Part shown: positions 35,177 to 44,960 of the stretch, piece after piece
How the letters are laid out: every line of letters begins with the position of its first letter
Numbering within the stretch: position 1 is the first letter of the stretch
Assembly: GCF_000714815.1 (NCBI RefSeq)
Contig: NZ_JMIH01000010.1
Span: 1-64,000, forward strand
Direction: 5' to 3'
DNA: 64,000 bases
Source: Anditalea andensis
GTDB lineage: Bacteria; Bacteroidota; Bacteroidia; Cytophagales; Cyclobacteriaceae
Made by a program: the position numbers and the translations under genes
Notes under the pieces: generated by a model
What the model was told of the DNA's origin: nothing
Seen by the model: the letters and a program-made list of their open reading frames with translations, nothing else
Databases searched by the model: none

Positions 35177-36616
35177 CTAGTTTTTCCATCCTCCTCCCAA
35201 GGCTCTGTATAGGTTGATTTTTGCATCCATTTGTTTTAGTTTGATCTCTATTAGCTCCATATTCGAATCGAGGGCCTCTCTTTGGGTAAGCAATACTTCC
35301 ATATAATCAGCTCTGGCAGAAGTAAATAAACTAGTGGATATATCAATAGATTTGATTAATATCGCTACTTCCTGAGATTTGGTTTCATAGCTTTTATTAT
35401 AGTTGTCCACCTTTGCCAGTTGATTGACTACATCCAGGTAGGCATTTAGTATGGTACGTTCATAGTTGTACACAGACTGGATTTGCTGTGCATTGGCATT
35501 ATAATAGGTGGCTTTGATGGCATTTCTATTTATTAGCGGTGCCATTAAGTCCCCTGTTAGGGAATAGAGCAATGATTCGGGGTTTAACAGATATGTGGGG
35601 TTGAAGGATTGAAAACCAGTCCCGGCCCTTATGCTGAAGGAGGGGTAAAAGTTTGCCTTGGCTACTTTGACATCCAATTTAGCGGCAGCCAACTCAAATT
35701 CTGCTTCTCTTATATCCGGCCGGTTTTCCAATAGCTTTGAAGGTAAAGCCAATAAGAGCGGTGCCATATCGATAGATTTGAAATCAGCGGAAGGCCGTTG
35801 GATGGGCTGAGGAAATCTGCCCACCAGAAAATTTATTTTATTTTCTGTTTCTACGATTTTTTGTTGGATGTCAAATCTAAGGTTTCTGGTATTCAGCACC
35901 TGGGCTTCAAATCTGTTTACTGCCAGCTGAGTGACCTTCGCCGCTTCCTTTTGTTGCTTTAAGACTTGGTAGACATTGCTTTGTAGATCTATATTGTGTT
36001 GTATGGTTTCCAGTAAATTATCCAAGGCCATCAGTTCATAATATGATGTGGCTATCTCCGCCACTATATTCGTGATTAGGAAATTTCTACCTTCTACACT
36101 TGCCAAGTAACGCGATATGGCAGACTTCTTAGCATTTCTTAGTCTTTGCCATACATCCATCTCCCACGAAGCGTAAGCTCCCAGTGTAAAATCTGGAAGT
36201 GGCTCAGGAAATGGAGTTCCAGGTTTTACATCTAGCTGTCTTTCTACGGCACCATTCCGGGTAAACCGGCCCACCTTATCTAAACCAGCTCCTGCTGTCA
36301 AACCTAGGAAGGGTAAATATTCACCTTTTCTAGCCCTTATTTCATTGTTACTGATGGCGATCTCTTGGATCATTATATTTAATTCCTGATTGTTGCCCAG
36401 TGCACTGTCAATAAGCACCTGTAAATACGGGTCATCAAAATAGGTGGTCCAATTGATCAGCGCCGTATCAGTAGAAACATTCAATGTCGTTTTGCCATAG
36501 GTGCCAGGTAGTGATTTGTTTTCATTTTTGATTTGTAGGTCCAATATGGTACATCCTGAAAATCCAATCAATATCACCGATAGCCATACGATGGTAGCTA
36601 TTATACTATTCTTCAT
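35177..36616 (-). CDS. TolC/OprM-like outer membrane efflux lipoprotein
   Basis: The 479-residue protein is the outer membrane channel of a tripartite pump. It has a lipoprotein signal ending in FSGC (C22) and two long coiled-coil repeats of the OEP family (NNQELNIMIQEIAISNNEIRARKGEYLP, then AVNRFEAQVLNTRNLRFDIQQKI, then a second copy near EFELAAAKLDVKVAKANFYPSF). The ATG at 36616 gives a clean signal sequence; a longer frame from 36736 reads into the inner-membrane pump gene. Its start overlaps the end of the RND gene by 11 bases, which shows translational coupling. Substrate range is not apparent. Confidence 0.93.
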   Translation of the reverse strand: MKNSIIATIVWLSVILIGFSGCTILDLQIKNENKSLPGTYGKTTLNVSTDTALINWTTYFDDPYLQVLIDSALGNNQELNIMIQEIAISNNEIRARKGEYLPFLGLTAGAGLDKVGRFTRNGAVERQLDVKPGTPFPEPLPDFTLGAYASWEMDVWQRLRNAKKSAISRYLASVEGRNFLITNIVAEIATSYYELMALDNLLETIQHNIDLQSNVYQVLKQQKEAAKVTQLAVNRFEAQVLNTRNLRFDIQQKIVETENKINFLVGRFPQPIQRPSADFKSIDMAPLLLALPSKLLENRPDIREAEFELAAAKLDVKVAKANFYPSFSIRAGTGFQSFNPTYLLNPESLLYSLTGDLMAPLINRNAIKATYYNANAQQIQSVYNYERTILNAYLDVVNQLAKVDNYNKSYETKSQEVAILIKSIDISTSLFTSARADYMEVLLTQREALDSNMELIEIKLKQMDAKINLYRALGGGWKN

Positions 36617-39600
36617 GGTGTTTGTTTTTTGGGTTGTTTTCACCGGATATAAATCCAAGCTTTTGATGATTTGTGGTATATGATGTTTGAAAACTGTTGT
36701 CCATAAAATCTTCACTGAGAGGATTGGAATCTTCATCTCTGATCAGCTGACGGCCATCAGCTAGTGTGCCGAATATAAAATACAGTCCTGGTACGAGGAT
36801 AACCCCGAAAAAGGTACCGAACAGCATTCCCCCCAGGGCAGAGGATCCAATGGTCTGGTTCCCTACAGCTCCTGCACCTGTAGCGATTACCAAGGGGATC
36901 AGCCCTGCCATAAATGCAAATGAGGTCATGAGGATTGGCCTAAACCGGACAGTAGCTCCCTCTATGGCTGCTTCCAGTACACTTGAGCCCTGGAGACGTT
37001 TCTGAACGGAATACTCTACTATCAAAATGGCATTTTTCCCCAGGAGGCCTACTAACATGATCAATCCAATCTGAGCATAGATGTCATTAGCCAATCCCAT
37101 CCATTTCAATAATAGAAAAGAGCCAAATACACCGGCGGGCAGGGAAAACACTACTGCCAGTGGTATAATGAAACTTTCATACTGTGCTGCCAATACTATA
37201 TAAACAAAGATCAAGACTATTATAAAGATGTACATGGCTTCATTGCCGCGTCTGGACTCATCATATGAAAGCCCTTCCCAGGCGATGTCATAGCCATTTG
37301 GAAGTGTCTTTTCCGCTACTTCTGTGATGGCTTTTATGGCATCTCCAGATGTGTATCCCGGTGCAGGCACACCTCTGATGGAGGAAGAGGTATAAAGATT
37401 GAACCGGGTGATTTCGTTTGGACCCTGCTTTTTGTCCATCCTCATAAAGGCAGAGTAGGGAACCATCTCTCCATGTTCACTTTTAATATATAGATCCAGG
37501 ACATCCTTGGGCAACTTTCTGTATTCAGGTGCAGATTGGGTATATACCTTGAAAAAAGTATTGAACCTTACAAATCCCTGCTCATACGTACTGCCAATTA
37601 AGATATCCAGATTTTCCATGGCCCTACCTATGGATATGCCCTTTTGCATCGCCAGCTCATTATCCAGGATCAATTCGTATTGGGGGTAGTTAGCGGCATA
37701 GAAGGTGAAAATACCCGACAGCTCTGGTCTTTGCCTTAATTCATCCATAAAGCTGGTATTGACCTGATCGAATTCCAGGTAATCTACTGTACTGTTTTTA
37801 TCCAACATCCGGAGCGAAAAGCCATCAGATGAACCATAACCTGGCACAGCCGGTGGTTCGAAATATTCTATGACAGCACCGAGATTCTCGGTTTTTTCTT
37901 CCAATTCCTCTATGATTTCTTTTACAGTATGCCGGCGGTCTGTCCAATCCTTTAAGTTGATCATACAGGTTCCGGCATTGGAGCCTCTTCCTTCGGTAAG
38001 GATTTCATATCCGGCTAAGGAAGATACAGATTGTATGTCTTCGATTTCCTCGGCAATGGCCTGCAATTGGCGGGATACCTCGTTGGTCACTTCTAATGTG
38101 GAGCCCGGAGGTGTTTGGATGATGGCGTAAATCTGACCCTGGTCCTCATTGGGTATGAACCCAGTCGGCAACGCTTCATTCACAGCAAAAATACCAATAC
38201 CAAAAGATAGAAGAATACCATAAGTGATGACTTTTCTATTGACAATCCGGACCAGAAGGGTATTGTATTTGCCCGTCAGCTTTTCAAATTTTCTGTTAAA
38301 ACCGTCTAGAAATTTATTGATGATCGTACGTTTAGGAGCTTTACCATGGTTATTTTTTAAGATCATGGCACACAATACAGGTGTCAAAGTCAGCGCCACT
38401 ATACCCGAAAGCACTATGGCACTGGCCATGGTAATGGAGAACTGTCTGTAAAATACACCAACAGGCCCCGTCATAAAGGCTACCGGTATAAATACTGCGG
38501 TCATTACCAATGTAATGGCGATAATGGCTCCGCTGATCTCTCCGAGTACTTTGCGAACCGCTTTATAGGGCGACAGGTTTTCATCATGCATTTTTGCATG
38601 CACTGCTTCTACTACCACTATGGCATCATCTACCACTATTCCTATTGCTAACACAAGGGCGAATAGGGTGATCAGATTGATGCCTAATCCAAAAAGCTGC
38701 ATAAAGAAAAAAGCCCCTACCAATGATACCGGTACTGCTATGAGCGGAATAAGTGTGGAGCGCCAATCTCCCAGAAATATAAAAACCACCACAGCTACCA
38801 AGATAAATGCCTCAATCAGGGTATGGATTACTTTGTCGATAGAGGCATTGACAAATTTTGATACGTCATAATTGATTTCATAATCCATACCAGGAGGAAA
38901 ATCAGGCTCCATTTCCACCAGTTTATCTTTCACCAGTCCGATGACTTTGCTGGCGTTGCTTCCGAAGTTTTGCTTAAGGACGATGGAGGCAGCCGGATAA
39001 CCATCTTTATTGGAATAAATATCAAAAAATTCACTGCCCAGCTCAACTTCTGCGATGTCTTTTAATTTGAGTATTTCTCCCTCAGGATTGGCCTTGATAA
39101 TGATCTGTTCATATTCCTCAGGTTTATTGTACCTGCCTGAGTAGGTCAAAACATATTCCAGGGATTGGGCGGTTTTTCCAGATGCCTGCCCGAGTCGGCC
39201 CGGTCTTCCGATGACGCTTTGTTCATCTATGGCATGCAGTACTTCTTCCGTAGAAACATTATAGGCACGCATCCTGTCTGGTTTTAGCCATACGCGCATG
39301 GCGTACTGCCGGCTGCCGAGTATTTGTGCCCTACCCATGCCGCTGATACGCTGAAGCTCTGGGAGAATATGCACATTGGCATAGTTGTACAAAAACTTCT
39401 CATCTGCGTTTTTGTCAGTACTGAACAGGTTCACATACATCAACATACTGGGTTGGATAGGTGTAATGACTACCCCTTCCCGCTGTACCAGTTCAGGAAG
39501 GTTATTCATCACCTGATCCACTCTGGTTTTGACATTCACGACAGCCGCATCGGGATCTACCCCAGGCTCAAATACTATTTGGATGGTGGCTTCACCTGCA

Positions 39601-39851
39601 CTTGTGGCATCCGATATGATATATTGCATACCCTGTACGCCGTTTATGGCCCGCTCTAAGGGTACCAGAGTGGTATTTACCAATACTTCTGCACTGGCTC
39701 CCGGGAAGGCTATGAAAATATTTACCCTTGGAGGGGCGATTTCCGGAAACTGTGAAATCGGCCTTGAACTGATCGCCAATATGCCAAGAAAAACTATGGC
39801 TATGGAAATAGTAATGGCAAGGACCGGCCGCTGAATAAATTTACTGAACAT
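36606..39851 (-). CDS. HAE1-type RND inner-membrane efflux pump
   Basis: The 1081-residue AcrB-like protein has 12 membrane helices and two large periplasmic loops, with the paired aspartates D408/D409 in TM4 (GIVVDDAIVVVE) for proton relay. Segments such as FSKFIQRPVLAI at the N terminus, QYESFIIPLAVVFSLPAG, and GLLGKNAILIVEYSVQKR are typical of HAE1 members. It would expel hydrophobic and amphiphilic compounds in exchange for protons. It lies between the adaptor gene (26 bases upstream) and the outer membrane factor gene (overlap). Confidence 0.95.
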   Translation of the reverse strand: MFSKFIQRPVLAITISIAIVFLGILAISSRPISQFPEIAPPRVNIFIAFPGASAEVLVNTTLVPLERAINGVQGMQYIISDATSAGEATIQIVFEPGVDPDAAVVNVKTRVDQVMNNLPELVQREGVVITPIQPSMLMYVNLFSTDKNADEKFLYNYANVHILPELQRISGMGRAQILGSRQYAMRVWLKPDRMRAYNVSTEEVLHAIDEQSVIGRPGRLGQASGKTAQSLEYVLTYSGRYNKPEEYEQIIIKANPEGEILKLKDIAEVELGSEFFDIYSNKDGYPAASIVLKQNFGSNASKVIGLVKDKLVEMEPDFPPGMDYEINYDVSKFVNASIDKVIHTLIEAFILVAVVVFIFLGDWRSTLIPLIAVPVSLVGAFFFMQLFGLGINLITLFALVLAIGIVVDDAIVVVEAVHAKMHDENLSPYKAVRKVLGEISGAIIAITLVMTAVFIPVAFMTGPVGVFYRQFSITMASAIVLSGIVALTLTPVLCAMILKNNHGKAPKRTIINKFLDGFNRKFEKLTGKYNTLLVRIVNRKVITYGILLSFGIGIFAVNEALPTGFIPNEDQGQIYAIIQTPPGSTLEVTNEVSRQLQAIAEEIEDIQSVSSLAGYEILTEGRGSNAGTCMINLKDWTDRRHTVKEIIEELEEKTENLGAVIEYFEPPAVPGYGSSDGFSLRMLDKNSTVDYLEFDQVNTSFMDELRQRPELSGIFTFYAANYPQYELILDNELAMQKGISIGRAMENLDILIGSTYEQGFVRFNTFFKVYTQSAPEYRKLPKDVLDLYIKSEHGEMVPYSAFMRMDKKQGPNEITRFNLYTSSSIRGVPAPGYTSGDAIKAITEVAEKTLPNGYDIAWEGLSYDESRRGNEAMYIFIIVLIFVYIVLAAQYESFIIPLAVVFSLPAGVFGSFLLLKWMGLANDIYAQIGLIMLVGLLGKNAILIVEYSVQKRLQGSSVLEAAIEGATVRFRPILMTSFAFMAGLIPLVIATGAGAVGNQTIGSSALGGMLFGTFFGVILVPGLYFIFGTLADGRQLIRDEDSNPLSEDFMDNSFQTSYTTNHQKLGFISGENNPKNKHHEE

Positions 39852-39877
39852 GTTTTCTAAGATTTTAGGTGCCTACT

Positions 39878-40963
39878 TTATTCTGCGTGAAGCTTAGTGA
39901 GCTCTGCCAATATTTGATCCTGTGGGACAAATTCCATATTGATTTTCTGCTTATTCTTGACTTTTCTTAAGCCATCCACTAAAATCCTGTCATTTTTAGA
40001 TAAACCATCCAGTATGGTATACAGGTGGGGCATTTCCTGGCCAACAATGATTTGCCTGGTTTCTAGTATATCGTTTTCACCTACCACATAAACATATTTT
40101 TTGTCGAGTATTTCAAAGGTGGCTTTCTGTGGAATGATCAAGGCTTTCTCTAATGGAACTGGCATCAATATGTTACCGGTTTCTCCATGTCTTAACATCC
40201 CGTTTGGGTTAGGGAATGTGGCCCTAAAGGCAATGTTTCCATTTTCATGGTTGAAGTCTGCCTCTATGGTTTCTATGATCCCTATCTGGTCAAATTTTTT
40301 GTGATTTGCCATTTGTAGACTCACTTCTGGGAGTTTATCCAGAGAGTTGATAGCGGTAAAGTCTAAATACTGCGCTTCCGGCACATTGAAGTAAACCCAC
40401 ATTTTACTATTATCGGAAAGGGTGGACATTATTTCGCCTTCATCTAATAGGCTGCCCAGCCTGACATGAAACCTGCCCATGATGCCATCAAAAGGAGCCC
40501 TGATTTCCGTGAATCCAAGATGGGTGTCTGCCAGGTTCAACTCCGCTTTGGCTTTATCCAGTTTGGCTTTGGATAGGGAGAGTTCACTCTTTGAAACGAT
40601 GTTACTGTCGGATAAGCTTTGGGTATTTAAATATTCGATTTCAGCATATTTTAGTTCAGCACTGGCTTTACCCACTTCTGCTTGATAAATCAGGGGCATG
40701 ATTTGAAATAAAAGCTGGCCTTTTTTTACCCTTTGCCCTTCGTCCACATACACTTTTTGCAGGTACCCTCTTTCCAATGCCCGAAGTTCTATGTGCTGAA
40801 AGGAATGGATCTGACTTACATATTGCTGAAATATAACGGTATCCTGTATGATAGGATGGGTAACCGTAAGGGTAAGCATTTCTGCTTCATGATGTTTTTC
40901 GCTGTGACAGCCAAGGCAGATCAGCATAGCAAGTATGCTGAAAAGCCGGATTGAATTTTTCAT
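39878..40963 (-). CDS. periplasmic adaptor (membrane fusion) lipoprotein of the RND pump
   Basis: The 361-residue protein is a lipoprotein (CLGC, C19) with the HlyD/AcrA layout. A lipoyl half appears near 60-90 (ERGYLQKVYVDEGQRVKKGQLLFQI), a coiled-coil hairpin at about 95-140, the second lipoyl half (ADTHLGFTEIRAPFDGIMG), then a beta barrel and C-terminal domain. It is the first gene of the pump operon in the transcription direction, preceded by a small secreted protein gene. There is no regulator gene next to it. Confidence 0.93.
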   Translation of the reverse strand: MKNSIRLFSILAMLICLGCHSEKHHEAEMLTLTVTHPIIQDTVIFQQYVSQIHSFQHIELRALERGYLQKVYVDEGQRVKKGQLLFQIMPLIYQAEVGKASAELKYAEIEYLNTQSLSDSNIVSKSELSLSKAKLDKAKAELNLADTHLGFTEIRAPFDGIMGRFHVRLGSLLDEGEIMSTLSDNSKMWVYFNVPEAQYLDFTAINSLDKLPEVSLQMANHKKFDQIGIIETIEADFNHENGNIAFRATFPNPNGMLRHGETGNILMPVPLEKALIIPQKATFEILDKKYVYVVGENDILETRQIIVGQEMPHLYTILDGLSKNDRILVDGLRKVKNKQKINMEFVPQDQILAELTKLHAE

Positions 40964-41085
40964 AATGATGTTGATAAATAAAAATGTTCCAATAGGGGTC
41001 AGGATATTGCAGCATTATTTGCTGTAATACAGGAAAGAAGTTCGCATATTGACCGAAGCGAAATCTTCACGATAATCAAAAAGTA

Positions 41086-41511
41086 TTAGGAAAGGAAGCT
41101 TTTCCAAGAGTGGAATAGAATAAAGAAGGGTATGGTTTTACGGTGGTGTAAGGAGACTGATAAATAGTCAGCATCTATATTATTAGTAAAAAGGTCCGGT
41201 GAAAATCCATTTAAAAATTTATTTTCCCAGCCGTTTTCTAAGTCTTTTTCACTTTCATTTTCGTTTGTGTCCTCCTGCTCTTCAGGAGTAGGGTCGCAAT
41301 TGTCCGGCAGAAAAGGTGCCTTGGCATAAGGATTGACTCCATCGTTCGATAAAAATGTAAAGGTATCCTGCTCTATACTCGTCTGCTGTAAGTGGTCAGC
41401 TGACTGGTTTGGATATGAAAACCCATCGATGGAAAAACTAAAAAAAGATAAAATAAGCACCACAAAAGCCATTAGGCTTTTACTGAATATGCTTTTTTGA
41501 TCTCTTTTCAT
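41086..41511 (-). CDS. small secreted acidic protein of unknown function
   Basis: The 141-residue protein has an N-terminal hydrophobic signal (about 10-30), an acidic middle stretch (EEQEDTNENESEKDLENGWE), then NNIDADYLSVSLHHRKTIPFF and a hydrophobic end. No family is recognised. It precedes the efflux adaptor gene by 122 bases on the same strand and could share its promoter. Low-GC upstream sequence and a 7-bp inverted repeat at 41616-41637 lie before it. Confidence 0.65.
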   Translation of the reverse strand: MKRDQKSIFSKSLMAFVVLILSFFSFSIDGFSYPNQSADHLQQTSIEQDTFTFLSNDGVNPYAKAPFLPDNCDPTPEEQEDTNENESEKDLENGWENKFLNGFSPDLFTNNIDADYLSVSLHHRKTIPFFILFHSWKSFLS

Positions 41512-41615
41512 ATATAAAATTTTTAATCCTTTAATTCAACTCTCAAATGTAGCGTTTTAATATTTTTAGATGGTAATATCAACATAATTTTATTTGAACC
41601 TGGATGGGGCCTATA

Positions 41616-41637
41616 TTAGGTTTTTTGAATAACCTAA
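41616..41637. promoter_or_regulatory. inverted repeat upstream of the small secreted gene and efflux operon
   Basis: TTAGGTT and AACCTAA are exact complements separated by eight bases (TTTTGAAT). It lies 105 bases upstream of the start at 41511. It could be an operator or a weak hairpin. Confidence 0.35.
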
Positions 41638-41734
41638 CCTTGGCATAGTATAAACCTAAGAAATACATCCAGTTTAATTATTCATACATTTGAGAAGTGT
41701 ATGCACAATTTATGCTGGCTTTCTTTTAAAGTAT

Positions 41735-41775
41735 AAAAAAGAGGCTGTCTCATATGTAGAGATAGCCTCTTTTTT
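41735..41775 (-). terminator. intrinsic terminator of the aldehyde dehydrogenase gene
   Basis: AAAAAAGAGGCTGTCTC pairs with GAGATAGCCTCTTTTTT around a 7-base loop, giving A and T runs on both sides. It lies 88 bases beyond the stop of the minus-strand aldehyde dehydrogenase gene, so it probably ends that transcript. Confidence 0.85.
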
Positions 41776-41862
41776 ATTCAGGTCTGTATCAGTCCTTTTT
41801 CATACAGCCAAATCTCCGGCTCTTGAATTAATTTATAAGACTGGCTCTTTTTACATCGGGTA

Positions 41863-43386
41863 TTAAAATGACGTAACCGGCACTGCTCCAGATTTTGGAT
41901 AACTGATGGTATGAAGTTCGAGGTAAGCCAAAAGGCCTTCCTTTCCATACTCTCTCCCTATACCGCTTTGCTTGACGCCTCCAAAAGGAGCCCTGATGTC
42001 GATGCCCGGTATGCCATGCGTATTGATAAAGGTATAACCTGCCTCAAGCTGTCGGGCTACACGGGTGGCGTTATCAGGATCCTTTGACCAGACAGAGGAA
42101 GACAGACCGAAAATGCTGTCGTTTGCCAGTTTTATGCCCTCTTCTTCATCTTTAAAAGGGATAACAGGAACAGTAGGCCCAAACTGTTCTTCCTTGACCA
42201 GTCTTGCTTCCTGAGATATGTTGGTCACCAGGGTAGGTTGCAGAAAATAACCTTTGTCAAAAATCTCATCATCTACTATTTCACCTAGTTTGGTGATTTC
42301 AGCACCTTGGTTTCTTGCATCTTCTATGAGCTCTTCTACCAATTCTTTTTGATCCTTGTTGTTTAAAGGGCCTACAGTTACCCCTTTGTCCAAACCATCT
42401 CCTACTTTAATCCAGTTATTGGCCGCTTTTTTATATTTATCTAAAAATGTGTCATAAATTGATTCATGAACATATATCCGCTTTGCTGCCATACAAATTT
42501 GGCCAGATGTCAAAAATGTTCCTATTACCAATCGGGTAATGGATTCTTCGGAGAGATCAGCATCTTCTAATAGAATAGCTGGGTCGTTGCCGCCTAATTC
42601 CAAAGTCATATTTTTTATGTTACCTGAAGCGGCCTTCATGATGTGTTTAGCGGTAGCGGTACCACCCGTAAATCCTATTTTAGAAACCTTGGCATTACTG
42701 GTAAGTTCCTCACCTACTTCTGTAGGTCCATGCACTAAATTCACCACGCCCGCAGGCATCTCTTTTGCAATGATTTCAATCACTTTTGATACAGTCAATG
42801 GGGCTAAAGGAGAAGGTTTTACCACCACTGTGTTTCCCGTGATGATAGCTGGCACTATTTTATTTATACATAAGTCTATGGGATAATTCCATGGGGAAAT
42901 GGCTCCTACCACTCCCATTGGTTGTTTGATCACTATTAGTTTTCCTTTATCGCTATCCATGATTACCTCATCTTCCATGACTTCATCTATCACCTTTAGG
43001 ATATGATTACATATAGTAACAGCAAATACCAGTTCATTTTCAGAATCTGATATGGCTTTACCATGCTCACGCGTCATCAGGACAGTCAGATCAGGAATCT
43101 GTGCTTCCAGATTATCTTTGGCCTTTATTAGCCTTTCTTTTCTTTCCTTTAAAGGTGTTTTAGACCAGGTTTTATAAGCTTCATAGGCATAATCTATGGC
43201 TTCTTTCACGTCCTCTACAGTATTTTCAGGAAAATATCCCACTGTTTCTTCAGGGTGGGCAGGGTTTTCCTTTTTGTTTTTTTTAGCTGTTTTTCTTACT
43301 TCCCCATTGATATAGGCAGTTATTTCTATGGGCTCATGACTTTTTCTCACTTCTTCGACTACAGCTTCTATTTCTTTATCAGGCAT
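41863..43386 (-). CDS. aldehyde dehydrogenase family protein
   Basis: The 507-residue NAD(P)-dependent enzyme carries all catalytic elements: N167 (SPWNYP), K190 in the cofactor site, E263 in LELGGNDP and nucleophile C298 in SGQICMAAKR. An N-terminal extension of about 40 residues, rich in charged residues, precedes the family start. The closest class by eye is the succinate-semialdehyde/benzaldehyde-like group, but the substrate cannot be assigned. It is a single gene with a terminator downstream. Confidence 0.9.
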   Translation of the reverse strand: MPDKEIEAVVEEVRKSHEPIEITAYINGEVRKTAKKNKKENPAHPEETVGYFPENTVEDVKEAIDYAYEAYKTWSKTPLKERKERLIKAKDNLEAQIPDLTVLMTREHGKAISDSENELVFAVTICNHILKVIDEVMEDEVIMDSDKGKLIVIKQPMGVVGAISPWNYPIDLCINKIVPAIITGNTVVVKPSPLAPLTVSKVIEIIAKEMPAGVVNLVHGPTEVGEELTSNAKVSKIGFTGGTATAKHIMKAASGNIKNMTLELGGNDPAILLEDADLSEESITRLVIGTFLTSGQICMAAKRIYVHESIYDTFLDKYKKAANNWIKVGDGLDKGVTVGPLNNKDQKELVEELIEDARNQGAEITKLGEIVDDEIFDKGYFLQPTLVTNISQEARLVKEEQFGPTVPVIPFKDEEEGIKLANDSIFGLSSSVWSKDPDNATRVARQLEAGYTFINTHGIPGIDIRAPFGGVKQSGIGREYGKEGLLAYLELHTISYPKSGAVPVTSF

Positions 43387-44012
43387 GATGTAATTTTTTT
43401 GGTTAAAATTTTATTACATAATAATTATTAAGAAACGCCACATCATATTTGACTTTAAATTTAAATTATCCAAGTAAAAATAGGAATATAGCGATAATGA
43501 TTAAACAGGTTATAGATAGGATTGTTATGGAAATATGAGGTTATCTTTCTAAATGTGACCATGTTTAATATTAGAAAAAGGTTAAAAGTATCTCATTTAA
43601 ACCTTTTACTAGACCTAGGTAAGTGAATAGGGTATGTGGTTTAGGGACTAGCAAATATTCTTACAAAACCCTATAGCTTCTATGGGATCCGAGATGCTTT
43701 ATTATAAATCGCTATCTAGACATGAGCGCTGTTTTTTGTCCCATTTTATTATCCTCCCCCCATGCAAGACTCCATGTTATGTTTCATAGGTTTTTGGGTG
43801 TTAATCCTTTGGATGTTTGATGATGGGAAATACTGAAAAGCAGATTGCTTCCTGAAGGTATAAATTTCAGCTAAAAAAGAGTGATTTGTCTTTTAATTTA
43901 GAAAAACTCGGTTTAGGGATTAAAAAATGCTTACCTTTTGGTTTATTCTACTCGTTATCTGATGGTTTTGCAATATTTTTTGATATCAGGTGATTAAAAC
44001 GATCATACTACC
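43387..44012. other. 626-base intergenic region without a supported gene
   Basis: The stretch separates a minus-strand start from a plus-strand gene and holds both promoters. No frame longer than about 50 codons with a protein-like composition is seen. No RNA gene is recognised. Confidence 0.4.
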
Positions 44013-44369
44013 ATGACCATTTCCATTATAGGTTGCCAGTATTTTGATGACTATCAAGTGTTGAAATGGCATCTGGATCGTTTTAAAATAATGCAGATCA
44101 CGACTTGTGGTGAAAATAAACTAGATGATCTTGTAGTGAGATATTGCAGCGAAAACAGGATACATCTCATCAATCGATGGCCGGGTAGAAAACAGGGATG
44201 GTTTTATCTTTGTAAAGAGTATTTTAAATTAGTTAAATCCTGTGATTTATTGATGGCGTTTTGGTACGGTGACAGTGCCAATATCTTGGGTATAATTAAT
44301 AAAGGAAAAAAAATGGGAAAAGAAGTAATGGTTATTAGGGGATATCATCGTGACAAAAACCCCCTTTAA
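44013..44369 (+). CDS. possible degenerate SLOG/DUF2493-like protein
   Basis: The 118-residue soluble protein begins MTISIIGCQYFDDYQVL, as in DUF2493/SLOG proteins. It then has VRYCSENRIHLINRW and CDLLMAFWYGDSANILGII in the positions of the family's nucleotide-binding loops. The expected glycine-rich GGARGAD segment is absent (ITTCGENKLDD is in its place). It could be a divergent SLOG nucleotide sensor or an unrelated Rossmann protein. It stands alone. Confidence 0.6.
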   Translation: MTISIIGCQYFDDYQVLKWHLDRFKIMQITTCGENKLDDLVVRYCSENRIHLINRWPGRKQGWFYLCKEYFKLVKSCDLLMAFWYGDSANILGIINKGKKMGKEVMVIRGYHRDKNPL

Positions 44370-44473
44370 AACCTATACATCTTACGATATTACCTTTGTG
44401 TTTTGCCATTTTTTTTCGATTAGCTACTTTTTAATAATTAGTAATTAATACCTTATGAGCAAAATTTTAGGCT

Positions 44474-44725
44474 TCACTTAATCCTGCCTTCCGAATGGAG
44501 ATCATATGCTGCCACGAGCGTTTGGTGTTGGGGGGATGTGCCATAAGGGGGATAATTATCTATTTCATCCCTGCTTTCTGCATATTGAGGGAGGTATTGG
44601 GCGTCAAGTTCGTCCCAGATCACCATCAGATAGGAATAGGGGATCTTGCTGTTTCTTCCTGCTTCCAGCCATTTTTCAAACTGCGGTTCATCCAGGGATT
44701 TGGGAAAATTTGGACTTTCAAACAT
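44474..44725 (-). CDS. small acidic hypothetical protein
   Basis: The 83-residue soluble protein is rich in Glu, Asp, Tyr and Pro, with W-L-E-x-GRNSKIPYSYLMVIWDELDAQY near the middle and ending in AAYDLHSEGRIK. The composition and the WDELDAQY pattern look like a real conserved small protein, but I cannot name a family. A second frame on the plus strand over the same bases is a shadow. Confidence 0.6.
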   Translation of the reverse strand: MFESPNFPKSLDEPQFEKWLEAGRNSKIPYSYLMVIWDELDAQYLPQYAESRDEIDNYPPYGTSPQHQTLVAAYDLHSEGRIK

Positions 44726-44960
44726 AGGGCATTGTTTAAGATGATTTGTTCATAAAGGTAATTGGTGCTTTTCAGACTTTCAAATGAATAGGGATATCAG
44801 AAAACACTTTTAATAGCGTACACTTACTACATTTTAAGATGATGCTTAGGATGTTTTATGGTCATGGTTTTTTTATTCGGAAAGTTACTCCTAGAACTTT
44901 ATTACCCATAACTTTGCCAATGTGGTACCTGACTGCCCATTATATTAAATAAAATGACTG

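Noticed and set aside
35177-36736. Longer form of the outer membrane factor starting at 36736
   Set aside because: The first 40 residues of that form overlap the pump gene and precede the real lipoprotein signal at Met 36616.
39324-39659. 111-codon plus-strand frame
   Set aside because: Antisense shadow of the RND pump gene.
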